DNA from: Albula goreensis
Lineage: Eukaryota; Chordata; Actinopteri; Albuliformes; Albulidae
Direction of reading: 5' to 3'
DNA: 64,000 bases
NCBI GenBank assembly: GCA_022829145.1
Contig: CM040742.1
Location: forward strand, 16,482,131 to 16,546,130
The notes under the pieces were generated by a model. That model was given only the letters and a program-made list of their open reading frames with translations, was not told where the DNA came from and made no database searches. Below, one piece after another: positions 37,301 through 49,575 of the stretch (positions within the stretch are counted from its first letter, which is position 1; every line of letters starts with the position of its first letter). Made by a program: the position numbers and the translations under genes.

Positions 37301-38345
37301 AGATTTTTTGTTTTGCACTGAACTGCTGTATGAATATTCATGCAAAGAGTCATGTTTATTGCTGCTTCCTCTAGAGTCTGTGGTATACTTTTATTTTAGG
37401 GGCTGGTGGTTACATAGCTCAGTTCAGATGGGACAAATACAAAAAAAAGAGAAAAACTCAAAAAGATTTCAAAAAGATGTTCCTGTCTGAATGGATAAAT
37501 TTAGCCCATTGTAGAGCTCCTTGATGATCTTAATCCTGATGTGCTGGCTGATTCCCCTCAGCCGCACCCCTCTGTGTGACATGGGGGACGGGCACTAGGA
37601 AAGACCACCCACAGAAGAGGGTTCACTGGGTCATGGGTTTTAACTATGACTCACTCAGCGATGGGATGCACAATGGCTAACACTGAGCATGACCTTGCGG
37701 TGAAAGTAGTATTCTCATGGATTAATAATACGCGGTCACATTAGGTTAATGTACTTTGACAGCCTCCAGCCATGGCTTTTATTGACTAGAGGTTTCAGTG
37801 TTCATCCGATAACCTTTATTCTCACCTTACATCCAGCAGATGTTCAGCACTTCCAGTCACACTCCTGAAAATCTATAGCTGAAGCTACAGCAGATATGAA
37901 ACCTGTGTCACAGTCACATCCAGCTCTGAATGGTTGCCGATTTCTGTCCAGGCTGTATTATAATCATTGGGCATCTGTTCTATACAGAGGGGAAAAAATG
38001 ATTTGTTCTCTGGATAACAGTCTTGGATGTGCGACTACACAATGCACTACAGCACCATTACAACATCGCAATGTGAGGGCATCAGTTTTGATAAAGCAGA
38101 CGGATTTTAGATAAATTTCAACCACTCTGGGAAAGAAAACACAGACAGTAGATAGTTTGCTTCAAGAGATTTTTAATTGCATTTCTCTCCATTTTGGTAA
38201 GTTATATGGACAGTGCTTTGTGTATTGTTTATGTAGCTTGATTGAGTAGCAAAGCAGAACCTGAAAATTATTTTGTTTTCGGTACATGTGACAATGTCTG
38301 TCCCTAACCAGCTGATTACAAATGTTGAAAAAGAAAAATGAATAA
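34400..38345. other. Intergenic, no gene recognised
   Basis: Includes an X-box-like motif at 34931-34944 and otherwise ordinary AT-rich sequence. The open frames are short and unrecognised. Segment 34570-34900 looks low in repeats but has no identifiable content. Confidence 0.4.
34931..34944. promoter_or_regulatory. X-box-like (RFX) motif
   Basis: GTTCCCTGGGCAAC fits the imperfect palindromic X-box pattern (GTTNCC..GGNAAC). It is a single motif in non-coding DNA, so function is speculative. Confidence 0.25.
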
Positions 38346-38347
<2 letters not shown>

Positions 38348-38422
<75 letters not shown>

Positions 38423-38458
38423 TTAAAAATAAGAAGAAGAAGAAGAAGAAGAAGAAGA
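38348..38458. repeat. Compound (AAT)n(AAG)n microsatellite
   Basis: About 25 AAT units to 38422, a short AT-rich link, then about nine AAG units at 38431-38458. A poly-leucine open frame on the minus strand is an artefact of this tract. Confidence 0.95.
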
Positions 38459-38459
38459 C

Positions 38460-39405
38460 TGCTGGAAGACTGAAGGAAGTTTGGTCACACAGAACTCTGG
38501 CCTGAGCTTGTAGCTGTGTGGGCGGTTTTGTTTCACATTGGTCTTGATGATGTAAGCTGATCTGTGATTTGGCTCTCAGAGAGACATTAGACTTCATCCC
38601 TAAAAAAAATGGTTGAGAACAACAGCAGATGGAACTGCATTCTGCCACATTGTCATGAACCTTGAAATGATCTGCAATGGTTCAAAATGGAGCCGAATGC
38701 CAAACTCAGATTGTAAATTCTGGATAAAACTCATTGTCTTGCAGTAAACAATTGTTTGCCATAATGTAACAAAGGTCAATATTTGCTTTACTCATCACAG
38801 TTTAGGCCAGCAAATTATTTCAGACTGACAACTGGCATACACTTGTGGACAAGGAGCCAAACAAAAAGTTAACTTCATATTAATATTGCTCCATGGCATT
38901 TAGGTTGTGTGTTGAACACACAAGGTGGAAATGCTGAAATGTGGTTTGGTGTTCAGCCTACGGTGAGTGCAAGGAGAAAGAAGAACCTTTGCACAAAGCA
39001 CCAATCAAGAGCCCTGGTTGCTGCTATTCCTGATGAGCTTAGAAGATTCAGTGGTTACACTAGGAACCAATGAGGAAGTATTATGCCTGTGTTCATTATG
39101 AAGGTACTGCTCATTCATGAAGCCCCACCTACAAAGCTGCCATGGCACAAAGATGAATACATAAACCGTGAGAGTCAGTTTGAACAAAGCTCCATGAAAA
39201 CCTGCATTAAATCCTATCATTTGATGTTACAAAATCTAAAGACATTTGCCTCTCTTCAGTCAGGCTTTTCTCTAAAAAGTCAGCTTTTACACACAATTTG
39301 ATATGAATGTTTTTCCTTTTCTCTGAAAGAAAAGTTTGGCAAGCTAATTTTCTCAAACGCTGAGCTCACCAAGCTGTGTCGGGGAAGATAAAAACAAACA
39401 CTTAC
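38460..39405. other. Intergenic, no gene recognised
   Basis: No supported feature; the open frames are short. Confidence 0.4.
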
Positions 39406-39410
39406 GTTTA

Positions 39411-39490
39411 ATTGTGAATCAAAGTTAAGGACAAATGTTGATTCAATTACACATGCTTGCTCTCTTTAAGGGCATATGCAATTGAATCAA
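39411..39490 (+). mobile_element. Foldback/MITE fragment with 19-bp inverted arms
   Basis: TTGTGAATCAAAGTTAAGGA followed by CAAATGTTGATTCAATT matches the right terminal repeat of the MITE at 63278-63411. It runs into its own inverted repeat: the arm at 39438-39456 pairs with 39472-39490 at 17 of 19 positions. Upstream, AAAGTTTGGCAAG (about 39331-39343) resembles the interior of the 63-kb element. Confidence 0.45.
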
Positions 39491-39494
39491 AACA

Positions 39495-42400
39495 AACTCG
39501 AATATTTTACAGGATTATGATATTCTGTTTTAAAATGAAAATAAAACATTACATAGGACATGTTTGCTTGTCTCCAAAAAAATATTTCATACTCAGATAA
39601 AATTATATTGTCATTTAAAGTTTGTTCTGACTTACAAATGCCCTTAAAAAACTGTCCATTTCATAGAATCTGTCCCCCTGTCCCCCATTTTTTGTGTTGT
39701 GATTTTCAGATTGAAATAAGTACAACCAGATACCAATGCATTTTTTAAACAAGCCTTTTAAATGAAATGTAGGAAGAATAAATCTTGTAGAATTCAGTGA
39801 TGATCATAAGACAAATAACAAAATATCCTATAAAAAAGACAATATACCCATTCAAATGATAAACGAAAATCCATTTTAAAGCTCCACTTTTACCCACAGT
39901 CTGTGGGCCGCAGAGTTTAATATGCGGAATCGATGGTGTGGATCTTGCCAGGTATAGATGGCATATCGAACGAGGCTGTCATGATTTATGTCCTCAGCCT
40001 GCTGTGCGTCCCTGAGTGGGTCAATATGCTGCTCTTATTTACAGCAGATGACGTCTTTCTGCTGCAGATTATTATTTTAGTTTTTTTTATTGTTTTATAC
40101 TTTTATTCCAGTAAAGGTTTATGGTTTGATGGCTCTTCATGTGAACAGGAATGTAAATTACAAAAGAATGTCAAAATGTAATTGATAACACAATGTGGTT
40201 TACTGTAATAAATAAACAGAAATGTAATGTAACAGTAAGAAGTGTATGACAGTTAAGGTAACATGGGTGGAGAGAAGATAACAATGAGTGGATGAGAACA
40301 ACTGGAATTCCTGGGACTGTAAGAGGGTGCGTCTTCTGCAGACTTCCTCAAAGAGACTACTCTTACACTTCTCTGCTATAAACCTGGTGAAAGCTGTGTA
40401 TTTGACAACGTCAAACCCTTCCACACTGAGTATGTGAGCAGTATTTTTGACCAATCATATCACTTAAGTGGAGGTGGGTGTAAGGAGAAGACCTCAAACT
40501 GTACAACACTTATGTTAACTGCCCAATGGGAATCAGACCAATATCTGTCCCATGCTGAGTGCCACTAGAGCTGGTGCTGCTCCCAGATTCTTAGGTAGGG
40601 CCATGTCATGGTCTGACCATCTGGAGGCGACAGAGAGACTAGGTCATTGGACATGTGTGATTGGTTAGGCAAATGTTAGTGTTGGAGATGTGTTCAGTAA
40701 AATCATTCAGCATGTTATCTGAAAGATAGCAACCTAATATCTCATTATCATTATCACCCTTGCTTGTTATTTATAGTTACACAATGGCCTCATTGGATTC
40801 TCATTTCGGATTGGCTGGAAGGTCTACTTTATAAATTTGTATAACGACACATATATGAAGTAGTTCTGGCAAAGAAGCTTAAACACCATTACAAATCAAT
40901 ACTTTGGATATGTTATCTATCATTACAGCCATAGATTGTTCTGCAAGATGTAAAGTGTAGACAAAACATTTGTTTACAGTGAGTATTGTCCTTCAAGTTT
41001 TGGTGCCTCCTGTCAATACAACACAGAAACTCTTATCCAGAGCAACTTGCAGTCATGTGACATGGCACAGACATGTGACTTGGCACAATGTTTGCTGTCT
41101 TATATTTATAGTTAGCATTCTTAATGGAAGCTGTTTAGACCCCAGAAGCAGAAACAAAGGCCTGTAGCCATGGCTGTTATGTGTAGAGTGTGACACAGAA
41201 CGTGGAAACGTGTCATGACCAGAACCAGGTGGGTCCCTCTCATCCTTCTCTACCTCCTGACCAATCATCTCATAGCTGTGCTACTCAGCCACTCTCTATT
41301 GGTCAGAAATTATGTAACTGTTAATCAGCACCAAGCTAACTCAAACACTGATAGAAAACCTACCGTTAAAAAACAAAGGTCTAGTGTAATGAAATTTCTA
41401 CTAGGGCAATCTGACTCTCAACTGCCACATTTTTCTCCAGGCTTAAAGGGTTCTGCGGAAGGGCTTTTACTTGCATGGCATTACAGACACTAAGATTACA
41501 CAAAGAATCAAAGTACATAAGTGCATGTAAGCGCAACAGGAACTACTAGACCGAAAATGCCAGTGACATTCAAAGAACCAGGCAACAAGCATTAGATGGA
41601 TAAAAAAAGATGTCAAATCACAATGGCACCATTTGGAAATGGCATTATTATGGTATTTTGGATCCACTTTTGAGCAGTAAGCGACTAAAAGTGAGGAGAT
41701 TAGTGAATAAAAGTGGTTCTGGCAAGCCATCGTAGGATGTGCTACTTAGGTGCCCTGTAGCTAGTGCCAAAACGGATTTTGGGCTGCTGCTTCCCCCTGA
41801 GCCTGTGGAGGAGGAACACTTTAGATGAGCAGACAACATAGTCTGATTTTGGTTGGATAGAAGAACAAAACATTTTCACATTCTCTAAATTAATCTGAAA
41901 TGAGTGACTGGTTGAATGATTAACCCTTTTGCATCTGTTCCCCTCCTAGTATAACTGCATATGAGAATATGCAGTGTGTACTGGCATAAGGCTGCAGGTG
42001 CTACTGCATGGCTACTGAAATGATTCTAAATGGAGAAAAGGTGTGAAAGGGTTAAATATACATTAATACTGAGAGGAGCTGAAAAATGAAATCTTTGGGA
42101 TCAGAGCGAGAACAGCTGTGCACTACAGTCTGCACTGTCCCACGAGGCGATATGTAAGTATACAAATACTCTCTCAATTTTATTACTCAAACGTCCCGCT
42201 GCAAAGCTAATTAAAATTAAATTCAATCCGAGCCTAAACCAAACACAACTGAAAGCAAATTAAACAAATTGGATCATAAGTGGCTCCATGCTTAGACAGG
42301 CAAAATATGTTCACTTTTATCTATGATGTGAACAACAAACACTTTGGCAGATAAGGCAAACTGGCTCTTTTCAGAGAGTAGGGCATCAGCTATAAATAAT

Positions 42401-42590
42401 ATAGCTGATGGGACTATATGGACAGTTGCAAAAGTTCTGTTTTAAATCTGTGCCAGATCATTCTCCTGAACTATTTCAATGAGTACCCAACATAATTTGA
42501 GCAGTTGGACAAGCTGTGAATATGATATTTCACCAAAGAAGTGATCAAGGGGATCTGCATGTATACAAAGCATACAAATACAAACATCTG
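39495..42590. other. Intergenic with a SINE-tail scrap
   Basis: At 41026-41053 the phrase CTCTTATCCAGAGCAACTTG matches, in reverse orientation, the tail of the fish tRNA SINE; no head is visible. Otherwise no gene, RNA or structured repeat recognised. Confidence 0.45.
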
Positions 42591-42596
42591 GGGTAA

Positions 42597-43430
42597 CAGT
42601 ATACTCAACTATTAGCCTTATTACCATTAATACATATGGGCTTTGGAGTTACAGTATGCCCACCTCCTCAGACAGTATACTCACCTATTAGCCTTATTAC
42701 CATTAATACATATGGGCTTTGGAGTTACAGTATGCCCACCTCCTCAGACAGTATACTCACCTATTAGCCTTATTACCATTAATACATATGGGATTTGGAG
42801 TTACAGTATGCCCACCTACACAGACAGTATACTCACCTATTAGCCTTATTACCATTAACACATATGGGATTTGGAGTTACAGTATGCCCACCTCCTTAGA
42901 CAGTATACTCACCTATTAGCCTTATTACCATTAATACATATGGGCTTTGGAGTTACAGTATGCCCACCTCCTTAGACAGTATACTCAACTATTAGCCTTA
43001 CTACCAGTAATACATATGGGCTCTGGAGTTACAGTATGCCCACCTCCTTAGACAGTATACTCACCTATTAGCCTTATTACCATTAATACCCATGGGCTTT
43101 GGAGTTACAGTATGCCCACCTCCTCAGACAGTATACTCACCCATTAGCCTTATTACCATTAATACATATGGGATTTGGAGTTACAGTATGCCCACCTACA
43201 CAGACAGTATACTCACCTATTAGCCTTATTACCATTAATACATATGGGCTTTGGAGTTACAGTATGCCCACCTCCTCAGACAGTATACTCACCTACTAGC
43301 CTTATTACCATTAATACATAAGAACTTTGGAGTTACAATATGCCCACCTACACAGACAGTATACTCACCTATTAGCCTTATTGTGAGCTTTGGAGTTACA
43401 ATATTCCCACCTCCTCAGACAGTATATTCT
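42597..43430 (+). repeat. 76-bp minisatellite, ten full units plus one deleted unit
   Basis: Units start with CAGTATACTC at 42597 and every 76 bp to 43281. An eleventh unit at 43357 has lost 13 bp (63 bp long), and a partial CAGTATATTC follows at 43420. Each unit runs CAGTATACTCACCTATTAGC, CTTATTACCATTAATACATA, TGGGCTTTGGAGTTACAGTA, TGCCCACCTCCTCAGA. Variants recur (GGGATTTGG, CACCTACACAGA, CTCCTTAGA), which suggests block duplication. Open frames of 66-68 codons across the units arise from the repeat and are not evidence of a protein. Confidence 0.95.
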
Positions 43431-43434
43431 TGTC

Positions 43435-45730
43435 CTCAGTCACAAGCACACTACTGAGTGAGCAGTATAATTTTGTGATTGTCACTTTGTCAGCTTGTCA
43501 GATGGAAAAATTGACAATCCTGTTTGCTTGCAGGTCATGGATTGATGTATTTATTTTATTTATACAGGGCCAGGGCATTGACAAAAAAGTTGATACACTG
43601 TTACAGTATATACACTGTTTATTTTGTACTTTAATTCTGTAGATTAAAGTGCTGGGCCATAGTGTGATAATGAAGATGCCCATGTAAAAACAGCAGCAAC
43701 AGAGACAAGAGTCAAAATCAAAGCTCTCAATCAGGCATCTGCCAGATAGCAGGTGATGGCCCCCCTCAACGAACCCCCCCCAACCCTCATCCTGACACAT
43801 CACCAACGTGGGTGTGGTGGCATGAATCACTGCTGAGGCTCAGGGGAGGGGATTCACTCGCTGTGTGACAACAAATCAAAGTCAACCCCTAAACCCCCCC
43901 TACAGAGAGCAGAGCAGAAGGCTCAGAGAAGGAAGGACACCAGCATGCCCACCCACGCACACACGAGACAGGCCTGGCTCACAGTCACAAATCACTAATC
44001 ACCCGCAGATACAGACTATACAAATATATAACTACCCACCCCCACCCCCACCACCACCAAATAAATAAACACAGACAAATGCAAATTCTGGTGACAGGGT
44101 CTGGACCCGAAATCATCATCAGTGCTGACACTCCATTGACCCAAACCCCCCACCCCTCCGAAACCTCCCCTAATGATTGCATCACCTGTCTGTCACGATC
44201 TCTTCCCAGAAGGCTCTGTGTTTGACAGGACCGGTGAATCATCCTCAGCAGTGCAAAATGAAAAAAATGCCACCAAACACGTGGGGTTTTATTTTTCAGC
44301 TAGCATCTAAAGACAGATCCAGAGATGGCGGAGAGTGTTGAAACAGAATGGCAGTGTGGCATCTCTATTAAGCTCCCATACATCAGAGAAGCAATCAGGA
44401 AGCCAAAAATACAAATAAGACAACCTCTAGAATGAATAGACCTGACAATGGCCTACACTTGTTCTCCTTTACTGATCATAGAACACTTACAACTTCTTCT
44501 GAGTCTTTAAATTGTACTTTAAAAGCAGCAAGTTTTAAAGAAAATGTTATTGGCTGGCCGGGTAATTCCTAGCACAGGATTGAATAGCTGGGGGGGCCCT
44601 TGGACGACTGATGTTGCAGATCCCAAGGGCATCTAATACACCTGTTGTACAGAAGCAGGAAGCTGAAAGGGTTGCTGACCAGCTGTAGGCCAGAGTTGAT
44701 ACTCTAAAACAGATTCACATATTACACAGAGATTAAATAATCTCGTGACACTAGGGCACTATGATGAGACTGATCTTCCCTTTGAAATACAGTTTGAACT
44801 ATTTCAAAAGTAATGGCTTGGGACATAAAGAGCTCCAAATGACAAAGGCAGATTTGATAGCCAATTACAAGGAGAATTAAGTGCACTCTCTTGTTATGCA
44901 TGGCATAAATGGCATTTTAGAACATGACATCTATGTTTCTCGATGCAATATTGGGATCCTTTACACTTAGACATGACAAGACATGTTTGCAGAATTCTGT
45001 ATAATTTATGATTGTGGGCATATCAGGAGGAAGCTGATGGTGACTGGGGAGTGGGTGAGAATGAGGGTTGCCTCCTCTAAACTCCAGGACACCCAAGGGG
45101 GCAGATAAGCTGTTGGATGGTGGGGTTGTTAGAGTGGGGCAAGAGGTTATTGTTCTGTCTGGAACTGCTCAAAATTCTGGATGCTTTCTCTGGAAAAGGG
45201 ATAGATCTCTGGAGGAATTCCAGTAATAATGATCGATGCATAACAGCAGGAGGCTGACAGGTTAAGTTGGCAGTTGTGGAGTATGGCCAGTATCTAAGCT
45301 TCCATGCTGAGTTCTGCTTCCGGAAAGTACTTTTGACTGATGCTAGCTTAAGAATATCTCAAGATCTGCCCGTCTGGATTCAAAGACATTTTGTGACAGT
45401 GATTAGTTATGCATGTATTGTTGTTGGATATGGTGGTATAAAAAAACGTTATGAGTGATATGAAGAATATCCATCATAATCATCCATTATTTATAGCAGT
45501 CCTTGAAGTGTTGACACTCAATTTCATTTGCCTTGGAACAGTTCTTCAGTGGTTTTATGGTTGTAATTGGCATTACCATTGGAAACTTATGTTGAGGCCA
45601 CAGAACGTAGCAATATGCGGCCTGCAGCCTCGATGACTGGGTGGGTGGATAGGATCGCCAATTCACTAATTGCCAAGCCAAGCCACTAATCATAAGGCGC
45701 TTGCTAATCACTCAGCTTGCATGCCACTCT
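43435..45730. other. Intergenic; C-rich stretch, no gene
   Basis: Several C-runs of five to eight bases at 43760-44160, including a CCCACCCCCACCCCCACC block near 44035-44053, could form quadruplexes on the minus strand. No coding or transposon signal recognised. Confidence 0.45.
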
Positions 45731-45734
45731 AGAG

Positions 45735-46045
45735 CCTTTCATATCCATTTATGGCAAGAACAGGCCATTCAGGCCAGCTAGGCTCGCTATTTACATACAA
45801 CTACGGAGTATTCAGTACTGCATCAAACCTGGGCGTGGTCACACCAAAGGTCTCTGCCTCTACTACTTGACTGGGAAACCTAGCAATCCAAAACTAGCAA
45901 CTCTGTCATCTTGTTAAAGTCTTTTATGATCATGAAAACCTCAGTTAAATGCCCCCCTGGTCATCTTTTGCTCAAGCTGAATAGCAAAAGTGTCTTGAGT
46001 CTCTCCTGATCACTTTAATTTTCATAACAGCCACAAATTTAGTTA
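45735..46045 (+). mobile_element. Interspersed repeat fragment, class uncertain
   Basis: The phrases CAGCTAGGCTCGCTATTTAC, CAGTACTGCATCAAACC, TCTCTGCCTCTACTACT, TTATGATCATGAAAACCTCA and CAAGCTGAATAGCAAAAGTG follow, in order, a dispersed repeat I recall from many fish and other aquatic animals. In that repeat similar text reads as 'gctctgcctctac ... cctcagttag.tcccc ... caagctgaac'. I do not remember its class with certainty. It lies about 360 bp upstream of the LINE remnant and could be part of the same insertion. Confidence 0.35.
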
Positions 46046-46404
46046 AGCATTTAGTATCTGTTTTACAAAGATGACGTGTCTTCTAAAATATGTTGAGTAT
46101 GGAGATAGTTAAGATTTTGTTCTTGCCCCTTAACCTTTTCACTAGTGTATTCAGTTTTTTAAAATTGGTGAATCAGCAGTCTTAGGTTGATTAAAAGTAC
46201 ATTTCATTAAATCCCAATGACCCCACGTTCATACAGAAGACCTCAAGAGTTGACAGTCTTACATCAATGAAATGAACATCAAAATATTTCCCAATGATGT
46301 GCTAATTAGAAAAACACCGAAATTATGCCTTTTGGCTCCATTCATCGCTGTGGCAGTATGACAGACATACTAATGCAAAATACTGCTGAACCCTCCGTTA
46401 GCCC

Positions 46405-46800
46405 AAGATTAAAAATCTGAAAACTTGGATTAATACTTGACCCAAATCTCCTCCATGGACACCACAACAAAATTAATGCTTTCTACATGGAAAAGCTGCA
46501 GGAATCCTTTGTGCCTTCAACGTTACTTAAATGACAACTACAATATTTTATTTGGCAATCCAAATTATATTACACAACCCTTTCAGCTGGAAGAGAATAT
46601 GGCAGTAAGGCTCCTGACAGGGAATATGAAATATGAAATATAACACCTGTGCTAGCTTCTCATCAGTGACTGCCAGTTAAATATCACACTGATCACAAAT
46701 AGGTTCCTACCAGTATATATGAGAGATCTTCTATAAACAGGCTCCTGAGATCACAGGATGTGAGCTATTTTGCTGTGCCAAAAATGTCCCCATCTTATAA
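46405..46800 (+). pseudogene. Decayed L2-clade LINE reverse transcriptase C-terminus
   Basis: Conceptual translation with frame changes gives KLGLILDPNL in one frame. In a second frame it gives LFGNPNYITQPFQLEENMA and AVRLLTGNMKYE, and further on ITLITNRFLPVYMRDLL. These correspond in order to the conserved C-terminal RT landmarks of L2/CR1-type LINEs (NLGVILDxxL, then LDYCN.L..G with the QN.AARLLT block, then the PxYLxDLL block). Stops and at least one frameshift break it, so it is a fossil. Confidence 0.5.
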
Positions 46801-46809
46801 TTGGCTGTG

Positions 46810-48440
46810 AAGCTAATAATTCTAGGGCAACCAAGCTTAGGAATGATATTTCTTCTGATTTTATGGGAAGCCTTTCTTAAAAAATAATGTAGAGCATACT
46901 TTTATTGGATCTGATTCACCAAAACATTCTTAAAAATCAGTCATTCGATCGATATGGAATATTATTCAGTGAGGATTTCTGAATAATGATTCAGCATCTA
47001 ATGTTATGAGACCTGAATCCCGGAAGCATAATTAAAAATAAGTTTGCTGTTTTGGGACTGAGTGCACCCTGTGACATACAAACATATTAAAATGCTTTTC
47101 CAAAAGGCCCAGTGTGCCCTGTTATATTTGCGGTTTTGGAAAGACAAATGACAAATATAAATACTCTGGACCTTTTGTGTTTCCGTATACTCCTGGATGG
47201 ACTGCCCTGTGACAACTTCCTGGATATCAGAGGGATTAAGTCCACCCTACCCCTGGCATTAGGCTCCTGAGGAAAGCACCCCCAGTGGTCTCCAGCTAAT
47301 ACACACCTTCCTGTGACTAGATATGATATTATACAATGACATTAGTGCATAAAACAATTATTCACAGCATTATTCAAATGCAATTATTCATGTGTTTTTG
47401 GCAGAAAAATCCATTGTCATACTCCTTGTCCAGGCTAATAATTGCAAGGTAGAGGCAACTCTACACCATTTCAAAATGTTAAAGGGGGGGTGTCAGAAGT
47501 TACTTTAGGGTGACCAATTTATACTGAGCATAGCTGTTTTCTGGATACTCAGTCTAAAAAAGAGGGGGAGACAATTCAGTTCCAGTTTTAATGAGGCGTA
47601 ATGTTAAGGGGGTACTGGTCCCCTCAGATACCTTCATCCCCCAGAACTGCTCTTGATTGCAAGGAGCTCAAAAGCATACAGCATGTTTGATTGATATCTC
47701 TCATCATCTGAGTGATCGGTAAGATGGGGAAGGGGGTGGGGGGAGGGTAGTATCTACTCTAATTTTCATTTCCACTGTAAAGGTATTTCTTTGAGCAAAA
47801 TTAGGAAGCAGAATTGGTCAGAGGAGACCATCGAAAGCTCTTTTTTCAGGAATTCTTCATCTTCCAGTTAGCGTCTTATGTTGAATAGAGCTGGCCATCG
47901 TAGGACCTGAATCCCTCGGCCACTGTTAAGAGTGCCACCTATTTTCTGCAAAATTCTTATGCTTATTGAGCTATTCTTTTCTGTATCCGACTACTGTCTA
48001 GGAGTTCAGTTGACTGCCTTTTAAGGAGCTCATAATAATTGTCATATTTTGCTCAAACAGGAGTTATCTGAGAGGCATTGCAATTTAAACAACCCCCTAC
48101 ACAAAGACACTGTAATAAACTTCAACTTGAACCTCTGTAGTATAAATTCCATGCTCCAAAAAGGATTTACGCTGCTTATCTGAATGGGGGTCCATACTGG
48201 GAAGTGCATTCATGATGATAGCTGTATATAGCTGTTTGATTATCCTTCCTATGTATTTATCAGTATTCTATAACCAACCACCCACGCCTCTCCAAGAGGG
48301 CAGTGTACATTCCCATGTGAAAAAACTATCGTGCCCAAAGCATAACAAGCCACCTCTGTGGAAAGTTCCTAACCCCCCTTCCCCCACCTCAAACCCCATC
48401 TATTAACTGTGAATGTCCTCATGTGTGTTAATCTGAAAAG
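46810..48440. other. Intergenic, no gene recognised
   Basis: Contains a G-rich tract near 47727-47748 (runs of 3-6 G). No other feature supported. Confidence 0.4.
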
Positions 48441-48445
48441 GGGGA

Positions 48446-48657
48446 TGGCATGGGTGTAGCGTGATGGTTTGGAAGACGGTTTTGCAACTCAGTGGCTGCC
48501 GGTTCTGTCATTGTTGACTTACGTTTATAAGGTACATTACCTGAATTGCGTTGATATGTATCCAGCTGTATAAATGGATAGTGTATAGTATATAAACTGT
48601 TAGTGGCTCTGGATAAGAGTGTCTGCTAAATGCCTAATAATGTAGAACAAAAAAAAT
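48446..48657 (+). mobile_element. tRNA-derived SINE with short A-rich tail
   Basis: The head has a box-A-like TGTAGCGTGATGG (about 48453-48466) and a box-B-like GGTTCTGTCATTG (48501-48513). The body contains AAGGTACATTACCTGAATTG and CCAGCTGTATAAATGGATA. The tail is GGCTCTGGATAAGAGTGTCT followed by GCTAAATGCCTAATAATG, then a run of A. This is the same family as the copies at 1115-1310 and 21072-21263 and the most complete of the three. Confidence 0.8.
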
Positions 48658-48659
48658 GG

Positions 48660-49543
48660 AAGCCACTCGTGGTGGTGTTGTGGGAGGGGGCATGAATCTG
48701 CCCTGCTGAAGCCAGACTGAGTCTAACACAACATGTATGGCAAAGGGAGGGAGCAAAAATGTGTTCCTTCAAATCTGTGTCCAGCTATTTCTATTTGCAT
48801 AACTATTTCCATTTCTTTGATTGAATGAATCATGCCGTGTGTGTGTGTGTTTGTGGTTGTAATGCCGAATCCCAGGCCTTGCATCTTGGATCTTTTCCCA
48901 AAAACATCATACTTTGTGATCATTTTTTTCTCTTGAGCTTTAATGTCTTGTTTGAGACTCTGCAGGATGGGAAATGTTTTTATTTAAATATTTGTTTGTT
49001 TGAGATTTTTTTTCTCATTTCGATTCTATTTTTAATATATCATGGAAAGAGGTGAAAAGTCCACCTTAAATTGTGTCTGAAACTTCAAATGCTCTGTCAT
49101 TTCATGATTTGTAAAAAGAAATCACTGGGCCATTTTAAATAAATGGGTGGCACTTTGGCTTGCCACCGATTGGGCTATATATCATAACCCATAATGGAAT
49201 TTTCAAAAAATTGGCTGGATTTCAGACCAGTTCTTTGCTCAAGTTTCCCTTGAGTAAGCGATGATACTTGGTATCACAGAGAAACAGAGAGAGTAAGAGA
49301 GAGAGAGAGAGAGAGAGACAGAGAAATGGAGAAATATGCAATCACACAATTACCACTATCAACCACAAATTCTTGTTTTGATGAATGAGACTGTGATTGA
49401 AACCAGGTCTGTTCTCAGCACAAATAGGACATAAACAGAAATGGACCCTAACCCCTGGGGTCATCTGGAAAAATGGACATGCGGCATACTTGTTTGGGAT
49501 AGGAGTAACTAACTTCTCTGAATAGCCTTGGTGTCTTCTGGCC

Positions 49544-49575
<32 letters not shown>

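Noticed and set aside
38316..38648. Frame with poly-leucine tract resembling a signal or membrane segment
   Set aside because: Product of the (AAT)n(AAG)n microsatellite.
42643..43457. Similar 66-68 codon frames in tandem
   Set aside because: They come from the 76-bp minisatellite rotating through frames (76 is not a multiple of three); no domain, splice or start context supports a protein.
48446..48520. Functional tRNA gene
   Set aside because: Box A and B are present but the cloverleaf is broken and the sequence continues into SINE body and tail.
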